Shown here: one piece after another, positions 1 to 7,002 of the stretch
Position numbering within the stretch: the stretch's first letter is position 1
Layout: every line of letters starts with the position of its first letter
Source of the DNA: Nitrososphaerales archaeon TH1177
GTDB lineage: Archaea; Thermoproteota; Nitrososphaeria; Nitrososphaerales; Nitrososphaeraceae
Assembly (NCBI GenBank): GCA_014523515.1
Contig: JAATVJ010000117.1
Span: 1 to 8,945, forward strand
Reading direction: 5' to 3'
DNA length: 8,945 nucleotides
Made by a program: the position numbers and the translations under genes
Notes under the pieces: model-generated
The model's input: the letters and a program-made list of their open reading frames with translations, nothing else
Database searches by the model: none
What the model was told of the DNA's origin: nothing

Positions 1-533
1 ATAGGTTTATTTGTTGTAATATCGGTTCGCAATTCATAATAATATTCTGAATCTTCATCAATAGATTTTGACCATACTTTTATAGGTTTATCTGTATCCT
101 TTGTAGAAAACGCAGCAATCATTTTAAGGCCTACTCCGAATAACCCTCTTTGTTGTTTTTCAACATATTTACCAGATGTGAGAAAAGAACAGACAGCCAC
201 GGGTACCTTTTCAGAATTGATACCTATGCCATTGTCTTGACAAGAGAGCGTCCAAAGATCATTTTCAACATCAGTTTGTTTTATTGATACGGAGATACTG
301 GGAAGAATATGATGAACCTCACAAGAATCTAGTGAATTCTCTATCAATTCTCTTATTGCCATATATAAAATACGTTCCCCCGTAAATCCAGCTAAAGCAG
401 AATTATCTACAAAAAATTCTGATTCAGCTTTTTTATTGTATTTTACTTTAGGATTTTTGTGGAGATGATGAGGAGCATGATTATCAGAATCTTTCTTTTG
501 ATATTTCAGTTCTAATTTTGAATTTATTTTCAA
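1..533 (-). CDS. top6B: DNA topoisomerase VI subunit B, N-terminal part (runs off left edge)
   Basis: ATPase subunit of the type IIB topoisomerase, which with Top6A passes one DNA duplex through another to relax and decatenate the chromosome. The visible 177 residues are the start of a GHKL ATP-binding domain. The N-box is RELIENSLDSCE (about residues 61-72), the G1 box is QDNGIGI (99-105), and the lid/G2 region is GKYVEKQQRGLFGVGLKM (121-138). The last resembles the KQTRGKFGLGAKM type of plant and thaumarchaeal Top6B more than the euryarchaeal form. The segment EFFVDNSALAGFTGERILYMAIRE at 39-62 is also typical. The frame has a stop just upstream and no ATG before the conserved region, so I place the start at a TTG (533-531), preceded at 9 nt by AAAGGT, a modest Shine-Dalgarno match. 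This leaves a basic, low-complexity tail of about 35 residues before the conserved domain. The C-terminal transducer domain lies outside the window. Family call is firm; the exact start is less sure. Confidence 0.9.
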   Translation of the reverse strand, partial: MKINSKLELKYQKKDSDNHAPHHLHKNPKVKYNKKAESEFFVDNSALAGFTGERILYMAIRELIENSLDSCEVHHILPSISVSIKQTDVENDLWTLSCQDNGIGINSEKVPVAVCSFLTSGKYVEKQQRGLFGVGLKMIAAFSTKDTDKPIKVWSKSIDEDSEYYYELRTDITTNKP

Positions 534-602
534 CAGGCTATGACCTTTATAAAATAACTAAATTTATCTTTTGGGATTAAAAAAATTAGTCTTTAGCATT
601 TA

Positions 603-761
603 TTAAATTTGTGATCCATAAGGAGTAGTTGCAAATTTTAGTTCTTTTAAAGATTCAAAATTCACTTCAATTAAAAATCTTTTTCCTTCTTTATAGATAA
701 CCAAAAAATCAGTACCTATTCCGATGATTTCGCCTCCAGCAAGTTTTTTATTGTTATTCAT
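603..761 (-). CDS. 52-aa small protein, function unknown
   Basis: A short frame beginning MNNNKKLAGGEIIGIGTDF and ending YGSQI before TAA. An in-frame TAG 12 nt upstream of the ATG fixes this as the first possible ATG. The composition looks coding: a Gly-rich turn (AGGEIIGIG, 8-16), then alternating hydrophobic/charged stretches (FLVIYKEGKRFLIEV, 19-33) that would suit two or three beta strands. There is no signal peptide, cysteine or membrane segment. It sits 62 bp downstream of the 125-aa glycine-rich gene and 69 bp upstream of Top6B on the same strand, so it may be cotranscribed. A TATA-like AAATTATAATAAG on the minus strand (about 791-803) would give a leader of about 10 nt. I do not recognise a family. 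It could be a chance frame in AT-rich DNA, but the residue pattern argues for a real gene. Confidence 0.55.
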   Translation of the reverse strand: MNNNKKLAGGEIIGIGTDFLVIYKEGKRFLIEVNFESLKELKFATTPYGSQI

Positions 762-823
762 TATTGTTATCTATGATATTGTGTTAATCTCTTATTATAA
801 TTTTTTTAAATTTCAAGATAATA

Positions 824-1201
824 TTATGAGGAAAAAATTATATTATTATAATCTTTTATCATATCTTGGTCTATTATTCCTTGGACTACAATTTGCCTTC
901 CATCAGATAATTTTATATCTATTGCAACAGCACTATAAGGTATTTCAAATTTTTCTATTATATTCTCATCCTTAGTATCATAAATCTTTTCGATTTTTTT
1001 ATTATCAATCTTAAATCCACTTACTTGAACTATTTTCCTATGTCCTGAACCACCTCCTCTTCCTCCTGCTGATCCTTTTGATTCTTCCACTAATAAAATA
1101 AAAATCTGGTTATTGGATGAAGTTTCCGATAAATCTAATTCATCATATATTACTAAGAGTTTTCTTTGGGGACTTAAGATGAGTAATTCTAATTCATTCA
1201 T
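824..1201 (-). CDS. 125-aa conserved-looking protein with glycine-rich loop, function unknown
   Basis: A soluble, probably mostly beta protein. The N-terminal part has two strand-like stretches around LLVIYDELDL (15-24) and QIFILLVEES (32-41). Next is a striking glycine-rich segment, KGSAGGRGGGSGHRK (42-56). The C-terminal part reads VQVSGFKID, then KFEIPYSAVAIDIKLSDG, then RQIVVQG. There are no cysteines, membrane segment or signal peptide. The ATG at 1201-1199 is followed by MNELELLIL. It lies 39 bp downstream of the STT3-cyclophilin gene on the same strand, so the two may be cotranscribed. The pairing of YDELDL with GSAGG recalls the catalytic neighbourhood of bacterial-type peptidyl-tRNA hydrolase, but the spacing and the rest of the chain do not fit. 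I do not assign a function. That it is a real gene is likely from composition and position. Confidence 0.75.
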   Translation of the reverse strand: MNELELLILSPQRKLLVIYDELDLSETSSNNQIFILLVEESKGSAGGRGGGSGHRKIVQVSGFKIDNKKIEKIYDTKDENIIEKFEIPYSAVAIDIKLSDGRQIVVQGIIDQDMIKDYNNIIFSS

Positions 1202-1240
1202 ATTTTATTCTAATTAAAAAATCGGAGAGAAAGCAATTTC

Positions 1241-4036
1241 CTATTTAGTGTCTTTTCTCTGCTCTATCATAACTTTTTGAATCTTTGCTTTTTCGAAATC
1301 GATTGGTTGATCAGAAGATTGATTTGTAGTAAGATCTTCTATTTTATCTACGATTTCCATTCCATCAATGACTCTTCCAAAAACTGTATATTGATTGTCC
1401 AAGAATCTTGAATCTTTGGTAACGATAAAAAATTGTGAACCTGCACTATTAGGATCTGCGGTTCTCGCCATAGATAATATTCCTCGTTCATGCGGAATGT
1501 CATTAAATTCAGCATCAATAGTATAACCTGGTCCTCCCGTTCCCCATCTATCTTTTTGAGTACTATTCTTTGTAGTTGGATCTCCTCCTTGTATAACAAA
1601 ATCTTTTACTATTCGATGAAAAATAGTTCCATCGTAAAAACCTGTCTTTGACAGATTCAGAAAACTGTTAACATGTTTTGGAGCTGCTCCTGGAAAGAAT
1701 TCTATTGTAATGTCTCCAAGTGATGTTTTTATAATTGCAATATTATCAGATGGTGTCATATTAGCCTTAATCATATTTTCAGGTCTTTCAACTGCTGTAT
1801 TTGATTCTTTGTCTTTTGTTGCATTAAGATTTGTATTCGACTGTTGAGAGAGAGGATTCGGTTTATAATTTTTATTAACTTGATAAACAAAAACACCAAA
1901 AACAATGTCCTCATTATCATTTTCAAAACTGGGAGACGCATATACCAGCTTATACGGTTGGTCCCTTGTTCCGTTTATTGGATATTTTATATCTTTAAGA
2001 TTTAGAGCGATTGTTCCACTTGAATATTCTGGTTGGATATTAGTTAACATACCATTACCAAACGATGCGTAGGATATAGGGGTAAAAGGAATCAGTTTTC
2101 CAAGTAAGGTGTTATTCCAAAAATTTGCATTTGGAGTAAATCCATCATCTTCTACATAATCTCTTTCGTTGAAACCACCAATCTTCATAAACCATTGTTT
2201 TTTACTTTCATCTCCTCCACTTCCTAAAGTGTAAAACGCATTCCCATTGGGACCATTATGCCTATCTGCTACAATATATATCACTATATAATCAGCCTGT
2301 AGGTCTTGAGCAATTTGAGTTGCAGTTTCTTGTTCACTCATTAACATTTTAGCTATAGTTTGTATTCTCGTTTGATTTATTGTTGCATTATCAGCTAAAG
2401 TAGTTTTATTTCCTAATGTTGTTATCCAATATCCGTAATCCCACCATGAAGCTATTACTGAGTCCTTGGGTGTATTGTTCTCTATCCAATCTAATGCATC
2501 TACCCAATCGTCTACCTGCATCCTGAAACCTGTAGCGCCATTTACTATGGATGGAGGAATATCTGCTGAGCTTATCCAATTAAAATTCTTTGGGTATATC
2601 AATCCATTATAATCAATCAAAGGAATAGAAATTAAAAATACAACCATTGCAACAAAGGATATTTTGACTAGAGGTTTGACCTCCGGTAAAATCTTACCTT
2701 CTTTAACATTTTTTCTAAATTCCCTTTCCTTTATCTTGTTCTGATTCTCAATCCTGTTTTGTAGAATGCTCCTAGTTAATTCGTAAAGCCCAATAGAGGC
2801 AAGTATTACAATTGCTATAGAAGAATATACCATTAGTCTTGCAAATGTTGCACTAACATACAGACCAGTTATTCCTATAATTAAGGCAAAAATGGTCATG
2901 TCTGTTCTTTTAGAAAATGAAACCCAAACCCCAAATCCTGCAAAGATCAGCAATATTGAATAATCTGTAAAATAGTCAATTACAGTTGGCGTAGAATGCT
3001 CAGCAACTGATTCAACCAACGGATTATGCGAAGACAAAAAAGGATTTACTGCAACAAGATATCGAAATGATGAGGGTTGGTAAGCCCCTACTAGAAGAAT
3101 ACTGACTGTAAGTAAAACAAATACACCAAAAGCTGCAATAAGATTTCGATTAGCTTTTGTAGGAGAACTTTTCGTTCTTATGATGGTTCCTACAATTGCA
3201 AATATCATTCCAACAATAAGAGCTATCCCAGGGAGTCCTATAACAAAGGACATACCAGGGCGAGGAAACGCACCTGCTGTTATTAAAGTAAATAACGTGA
3301 AAGTAATAATGCCATAAAGAAATATTGAATCCTTTCTTAGAAAAGGTAACGTAAAAAAGAAAATTCCTAAGGGAATACTGAAATACTGGATTCCACCCCA
3401 TGAAGAATTGGCTAATCCCAGAATAATTCCTCCGACTGCTGCTGTTAGAATAGTTCGTTTTATATTTTTGCTTTTTATGGAAGAGGTAAACAAATAAACA
3501 GACAAAAGTGCCAAAAAAAGACCTAAAGGTTCAGACTTAAACCATCCCAAATTGCCTCTCTGAATAATTGCAGGCATAAAAGCAAACAAAAGACCTGCGA
3601 ACATCCCTGCGGTAGTACCGCTCAAATTTCGTACAAGAGCAAAAATAACTATAGTGGTAAGAGATCCTATTATTACTGGAAACATTATCACAAAATCCAA
3701 AAGTGAACTGCCAAAACCAAAAATTTTATACATGCTTGCTGCGACAAGATGAAGAGCATTTTGAGAAGTAGTTGGTACATCTCTTCCTTCAGGATACCAC
3801 GACTGGTAGTCATGCCAATTTAAATAAGCTTCAAATCCATTATCAATAATATATTTAGTGGCTCTGTAATCAAAATATGGATCGAATTCATTTAAAGCAA
3901 AACCATATTTTATCGGATAGGACCTTATAATAAAGGCAGTAGAAAAGGCTATTATCAGAACCATAATAACAAGAAGATGTTTAGCCTGAAATTGAAAGGT
4001 GTTTATTCTAAATAGTGTTTTATTGCCAGAGAACAA
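1241..4036 (-). CDS. aglB: Oligosaccharyltransferase STT3/AglB fused to a C-terminal cyclophilin-type peptidyl-prolyl isomerase
   Basis: Membrane enzyme that transfers lipid-linked glycans to Asn in N-X-S/T sequons on the outer face of the cytoplasmic membrane. Residues 1-475 contain about a dozen hydrophobic segments. The first acidic motif is NEFDPYFDYR (49-58, metal-site D52). The second acidic motif region is GNLGWFKSEP (161-170), where Lys167 stands at the first acidic position and Glu169 is kept. The external-loop SVAE motif has E346. The signature WWDYG is at 531-535 and a DK-type motif is D609-x-x-K612. After a Asn/Ser/Thr/Pro-rich linker (about 721-762) comes a complete cyclophilin domain (about 764-925): IFHRIVKDFVIQGGDP (805-820, with R808, F813 and Q816) and SMARTADPNSAGSQFF (855-870). 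The human CypA Trp121 position is Phe878. Because the STT3 C-terminal domain is extracytoplasmic, the isomerase should be too. The start is a TTG (4036-4034); an in-frame TAG 12 nt upstream rules out an earlier start, and the next ATG is codon 25, inside the first membrane helix. Family assignment is firm. Confidence 0.93.
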   Translation of the reverse strand: MFSGNKTLFRINTFQFQAKHLLVIMVLIIAFSTAFIIRSYPIKYGFALNEFDPYFDYRATKYIIDNGFEAYLNWHDYQSWYPEGRDVPTTSQNALHLVAASMYKIFGFGSSLLDFVIMFPVIIGSLTTIVIFALVRNLSGTTAGMFAGLLFAFMPAIIQRGNLGWFKSEPLGLFLALLSVYLFTSSIKSKNIKRTILTAAVGGIILGLANSSWGGIQYFSIPLGIFFFTLPFLRKDSIFLYGIITFTLFTLITAGAFPRPGMSFVIGLPGIALIVGMIFAIVGTIIRTKSSPTKANRNLIAAFGVFVLLTVSILLVGAYQPSSFRYLVAVNPFLSSHNPLVESVAEHSTPTVIDYFTDYSILLIFAGFGVWVSFSKRTDMTIFALIIGITGLYVSATFARLMVYSSIAIVILASIGLYELTRSILQNRIENQNKIKEREFRKNVKEGKILPEVKPLVKISFVAMVVFLISIPLIDYNGLIYPKNFNWISSADIPPSIVNGATGFRMQVDDWVDALDWIENNTPKDSVIASWWDYGYWITTLGNKTTLADNATINQTRIQTIAKMLMSEQETATQIAQDLQADYIVIYIVADRHNGPNGNAFYTLGSGGDESKKQWFMKIGGFNERDYVEDDGFTPNANFWNNTLLGKLIPFTPISYASFGNGMLTNIQPEYSSGTIALNLKDIKYPINGTRDQPYKLVYASPSFENDNEDIVFGVFVYQVNKNYKPNPLSQQSNTNLNATKDKESNTAVERPENMIKANMTPSDNIAIIKTSLGDITIEFFPGAAPKHVNSFLNLSKTGFYDGTIFHRIVKDFVIQGGDPTTKNSTQKDRWGTGGPGYTIDAEFNDIPHERGILSMARTADPNSAGSQFFIVTKDSRFLDNQYTVFGRVIDGMEIVDKIEDLTTNQSSDQPIDFEKAKIQKVMIEQRKDTK

Positions 4037-4162
4037 TGTAATAAACTACTATTTTTTACTTCCTTTTTAAGGTAATGGCTATTTCATAAATACACTCAAA
4101 CTGATATCGCAAAATCCCAATTACATCGATAAAACGTGATGCTAATTGAAATTTAGGTCTTG

Positions 4163-4179
4163 ATAGGAATCAATCCTAT
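4163..4179. repeat. Short inverted repeat, 6-bp arms and 5-nt loop
   Basis: ATAGGA (4163-4168) and TCCTAT (4174-4179) are perfect reverse complements around ATCAA. It lies about 10 bp past the stop codon of the minus-strand deoxyhypusine synthase, so it may be a 3'-end RNA hairpin. No run of T follows on that strand, so it does not look like a typical archaeal or bacterial terminator. It may be chance. Confidence 0.3.
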
Positions 4180-4188
4180 TACACAAAT

Positions 4189-5145
4189 TTATAATTCAGA
4201 TGATGGTTTGTTAAGAGATGAATAAAGGAAAGGTAATAATGTTGTGATTTCGCCGTGTATAGTGACTTGTTTTGCATCTGCTCTTATCTTATTCCATGAA
4301 ATAGCTTCTTTCACTTCTGCTCCACTCAAGCTTCCATCCCAAACATTCGCAGTAGTAATATAAACAGCATAATCTAATCCATCTCTAAACTGATTCCACC
4401 ATAGAGTATGATGTTTAGATATGCCACCACCTAACATTAAGGCACCAGTTTTTTTTGCTTCAAATATTATATCAGAAATTTTGGTTTGATCTTTTAAAAT
4501 ATTTAGAAACACGTCCTTATGATTCTGATAAAATAGCCATATCTGACTTCCTACAGCTCCGTCGACTATACCAGGGACAATAACAGGGATTTTATTTTTG
4601 TGAGCCCAATATAAAAAAGATGATTCTCCTAACTTACTTCCTATATAGTCAATGAATTCATAACATGCAAATTGTTTATTCTCCTTGTAAAATTCATTAA
4701 TATATTCTTGTATTTTAGTTTCGATTAAAGGACCATAATTTTCTACAGGAATGAAGACATTTCCTAATCTGTGAATATTCTTTTTTTTAAGATAATTGTC
4801 GTCGCTATTAAAATCTCCAGGGTAATATTTAGAAAAAGATCTGGCTATATCGTGATCTAAAGAACCGCATGTTGTTATTATACAATTGAACATATTTTTT
4901 TTTACCATATCTTTAATTATTCCTCGTACTCCAGTAGAGATTATTGCTCCAACAAATGATAAAAATTTGGTACAATTAGGTTCTTCTATCATTTTTTGTA
5001 ATATGGTAATTCCGTTACTCAAATTTACAGATTCAAATCCTCCGGAATTGGACATTTGATTTAATACTTCCTTTAACTCACCTTTTTGAATATTATAATC
5101 CTCAATTTCATACTTGCTATTTTTTTGATTTCTATTATAATTCAT
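4189..5145 (-). CDS. dys: Deoxyhypusine synthase
   Basis: Cytosolic NAD-dependent enzyme that transfers the aminobutyl group of spermidine (or a related polyamine) to one lysine of translation factor aIF5A. Numbering from the chosen ATG, 318 aa in all: FLSFVGAI (61-68), TTCGSLDHDIAR (91-102), IHRLGNVFIP (124-133), VPGIVDGAVG (190-199), LGGGISKHH (238-246, matching the human GGGxxKHH segment), VYITTANVWDGSLSGA (261-276) and SWNKI (283-287). Lys286 in the last matches the human catalytic Lys329. The length fits archaeal DHS. The frame also opens 19 codons earlier (ATG at 5202), but those residues are a hydrophobic stretch (KYILILLLFYYF) foreign to this cytosolic family. A TATA-like AAATATATTC (5184-5175) suits transcription starting near 5154, so I prefer 5145. 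It is divergent from a DHS-like paralogue, with about 100 bp between them. No key residue is missing. Confidence 0.93.
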   Translation of the reverse strand: MNYNRNQKNSKYEIEDYNIQKGELKEVLNQMSNSGGFESVNLSNGITILQKMIEEPNCTKFLSFVGAIISTGVRGIIKDMVKKNMFNCIITTCGSLDHDIARSFSKYYPGDFNSDDNYLKKKNIHRLGNVFIPVENYGPLIETKIQEYINEFYKENKQFACYEFIDYIGSKLGESSFLYWAHKNKIPVIVPGIVDGAVGSQIWLFYQNHKDVFLNILKDQTKISDIIFEAKKTGALMLGGGISKHHTLWWNQFRDGLDYAVYITTANVWDGSLSGAEVKEAISWNKIRADAKQVTIHGEITTLLPFLYSSLNKPSSEL

Positions 5146-5174
5146 AGAAAAATAATAAAATAGTAACAATATAA

Positions 5175-5184
5175 GAATATATTT
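5175..5184 (-). promoter_or_regulatory. Candidate TATA box of deoxyhypusine synthase
   Basis: AAATATATTC on the minus strand, centred about 35 nt before the preferred ATG at 5145. Initiation about 26 nt downstream would give a leader of roughly 10 nt. If used, it excludes the longer start at 5202. AT-rich DNA gives such matches by chance. Confidence 0.35.
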
Positions 5185-5210
5185 ACTTGTAAGAGTCTTC
5201 ATTTTCGCAT

Positions 5211-5218
5211 TTTATAAA
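5211..5218 (+). promoter_or_regulatory. TATA box of the DHS-like gene; leaderless GTG start
   Basis: TTTATAAA is centred about 28 nt before the GTG at 5243, so the transcript should begin at or within a couple of bases of the start codon. No Shine-Dalgarno sequence is present. This supports the GTG over the out-of-frame ATGs at 5236 and 5241. Confidence 0.55.
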
Positions 5219-5242
5219 AGTCAGATAATTGTATCATGTCAT

Positions 5243-6358
5243 GTGAATAATAAACACACTTTCACAGGAAAAAAAATTGATCCTCCAAATATATACCCCA
5301 ACATGTCTATTTCTGATCTTATTTCTTTCTATGGATCTACTGGATTTAACGCTAGGCGATTATCAGAAGCAGCAAAGATGTTCAAAAAAATGATTGATAT
5401 TGAAGCCACTACATGTTTAACTATTTCAGGAGCAATGACTCCAATAGGTCTTGGAAAATCTATTTCAACTTTGATTGAGAAAGGGTTTGTTGATTGGATC
5501 ATTACCACGGGAGCTAATGCATATCATGATCTTCATTTTGCCTATGATTTGCCTGTCAGGCAAGGTCATTTTGATGTCGATGATGATATTTTATATTCTA
5601 AACAAATCGTTAGAATTTACGATATTTATATTAAAGAAGTAGAAACACTTCAAAGACAAGACGATCTTATACAAGACACTATAAGAAAGATGAACAAAAG
5701 AATAGGAAATACCGTAAAAGATATTTCTACAGCCGATCTTTCTTACCGACTGGGAGAGAATGCTTATCATCACTCTTCTTTTCCTGACAAATCTTTCATG
5801 GTTTCTGCTTTTAAAAACGAGGTGCCAGTTTATATTCCCTCACTAACGGATTCATCCATTGGAATGAATATGATACCACTTCTTTTTGAGTCATCTTTAC
5901 CTCCTCTTAATCTATTATCCGATATTTCTGAATCAGCAGCAATATTATGGAAAAGCAAAATTTCAGGAGGGTTAGAATTAGGTGGAGGAGTACCCAAAAA
6001 CTTCTTCCAACAAACTGGTCCTACATTATATCAAATTTTGAAAATAAAAGAAGGAGGTCATGACTATGTCATTCAATTGACAGACGCAAGACCTGATACA
6101 GGAGGTTTATCTGGAGCAACAATTCAAGAAGGGAAGAGTTGGGGAAAAATAAAAACATCTCATACTGGCAATGTAATCGTGTATGGCGATTCTTCTGTCT
6201 ATTTTCCGATCTTATGTTCATATATTTTATCAGAATGTAAACCAAGAAAGCCAAAGAGATTATATCAATTGAAAGATAAATTTGTAAAAGAAATGAAGGA
6301 CAAGTATTTAAAAAAAAATAAAAATAGCGATAAGTTACCCTTACGTTTTAAATCTTAA
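5243..6358 (+). CDS. Deoxyhypusine synthase-like protein, probable homospermidine synthase type
   Basis: A second, clearly diverged member of the deoxyhypusine synthase family, 371 aa. Shared family features are TISGAMTPIGLG (60-71), FVDWIITTGANAYHDLHF (82-99), YIPSLTDSSIG (197-207), LELGGGVPKNFFQQT (244-258), DTGGLSGATIQE (285-296) and SWGKI (299-303), with catalytic-type Lys302. The GANxYHD and GGGVPKNFxxQT versions are those of the bacterial DHS-like proteins shown in some species to be sym-homospermidine synthases (SpeY type). True DHS has GxLDHD and KHH at these places, as the neighbouring gene does. The likely reaction is therefore aminobutyl transfer to a small amine rather than to aIF5A; this is inferred from motif class. 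It starts at GTG, leaderless. A basic, Lys-rich tail (about 332-371) extends past the family core. Its end overlaps the convergent DUF309 gene by 11 bp. Confidence 0.88.
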   Translation: MNNKHTFTGKKIDPPNIYPNMSISDLISFYGSTGFNARRLSEAAKMFKKMIDIEATTCLTISGAMTPIGLGKSISTLIEKGFVDWIITTGANAYHDLHFAYDLPVRQGHFDVDDDILYSKQIVRIYDIYIKEVETLQRQDDLIQDTIRKMNKRIGNTVKDISTADLSYRLGENAYHHSSFPDKSFMVSAFKNEVPVYIPSLTDSSIGMNMIPLLFESSLPPLNLLSDISESAAILWKSKISGGLELGGGVPKNFFQQTGPTLYQILKIKEGGHDYVIQLTDARPDTGGLSGATIQEGKSWGKIKTSHTGNVIVYGDSSVYFPILCSYILSECKPRKPKRLYQLKDKFVKEMKDKYLKKNKNSDKLPLRFKS

Positions 6359-6929
6359 ACTTTAGAATTTTTTTATTTTCTAATATTTGTCTAATTAATA
6401 TTTTTATTTTGTCAATATTAATACCATAGTAAGTTGAATCTTTTACATTTAAAAATTTAACCATTGATCTCTCAAGTATTGAAAAACATATATTATTTTC
6501 ATTTTTTTGAAAATGAACAAGAGCTGCACAAATCAATATTAATCCATTCAGTAATTGCTTTTCACGTCCACTGGCTTCTTTCCAAACCATTTCCAATGCT
6601 TCATGAGACCACCAATATTTCTCATCATTAAAAAATACGATTGCCCTAGTAATTGCCTCTTCTTTGCTTAAATGTCTTTCTTTTACCTCAATGATTTCTT
6701 TAATTGAAGAAATCTTTTTTAATAAATTCAATATTTTATCTATAATTTCTTTTTTTTCAATGCTGAGATCTAATTCAATAAAGTCGCTTGCTATACGACA
6801 ATCTCTAATTATAATATCTAAGGAATTAGTTAGCTCCCTTGATTTTTTTAGAATCAAATCCGCATCTATTGGTACAAATTGTGGATTATCCAAATATACC
6901 ATATATCTATATAAATTATGCTTATTCAT
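6348..6929 (-). CDS. DUF309 family protein
   Basis: A 193-aa soluble, largely helical protein. The C-terminal half carries the DUF309 signature: FFNDEKYWWSHEALEMVWK (99-117), then GREKQLLNGLILICAALVHFQK (121-142) and a final helix pair around SILERSMVKFL (150-160). The conserved HEALE segment and following Trp are intact. The molecular role of this family is not established. The N-terminal 95 residues, starting near YMVYLDNPQFVPIDADLI, are outside the core domain, with a Lys/Glu/Ile-rich and probably helical part at 55-83. The ATG at 6929-6927 is the natural start. It overlaps the DHS-like gene tail to tail by 11 bp and is divergent from the 95-aa gene at 7003. Nothing in the context fixes its job. 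Confidence 0.85.
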   Translation of the reverse strand: MNKHNLYRYMVYLDNPQFVPIDADLILKKSRELTNSLDIIIRDCRIASDFIELDLSIEKKEIIDKILNLLKKISSIKEIIEVKERHLSKEEAITRAIVFFNDEKYWWSHEALEMVWKEASGREKQLLNGLILICAALVHFQKNENNICFSILERSMVKFLNVKDSTYYGINIDKIKILIRQILENKKILKFKI

Positions 6930-6971
6930 TCCTATAATCCCTCACTGTTTGCTACTATAGATAATAATTAA

Positions 6972-6981
6972 AAATATATAT
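6972..6981 (+). promoter_or_regulatory. TATA box of the 95-aa gene; leaderless TTG start
   Basis: AAATATATAT is centred about 26 nt before the TTG at 7003. This is the spacing expected if transcription begins on the start codon. It lies in the 73-bp divergent gap shared with the DUF309 gene. Confidence 0.6.
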
Positions 6982-7002
6982 CAAGCCGAAATTAAAATAA
7001 TT

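Noticed and set aside
724..975. Plus-strand open frame of 83 codons, hydrophobic
   Set aside because: It is antisense to the 52-aa and 125-aa genes in very AT-rich DNA, with Leu/Tyr/Phe-rich noise composition.
824..1201. Resemblance of the 125-aa protein to bacterial peptidyl-tRNA hydrolase (YDELDL followed by GSAGG)
   Set aside because: Pth1 needs an upstream catalytic half, a different spacing between the two motifs and GGHNGL after them; the remaining sequence does not fit, and archaea generally use the unrelated Pth2.
1348..1599. Minus-strand open frame inside the cyclophilin coding region
   Set aside because: A shifted-frame shadow of the STT3-cyclophilin gene, whose own frame is continuous and conserved.
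3150..3401. Minus-strand open frame inside the STT3 membrane region
   Set aside because: An out-of-frame shadow of STT3 with no domain-like pattern.
4163..4179. Inverted repeat as an intrinsic terminator of the deoxyhypusine synthase gene
   Set aside because: Arms are only 6 bp and no T-run follows on the minus strand, so it is listed only as a repeat.
5146..5202. Longer deoxyhypusine synthase start giving an N-terminal hydrophobic segment (possible signal peptide)
   Set aside because: The enzyme is cytosolic, the segment is not part of the family, and a TATA-like element lies inside it; the stretch is better read as promoter DNA.
6664..6960. Plus-strand open frame of 98 codons
   Set aside because: Antisense to the DUF309 gene, with AT-driven composition.
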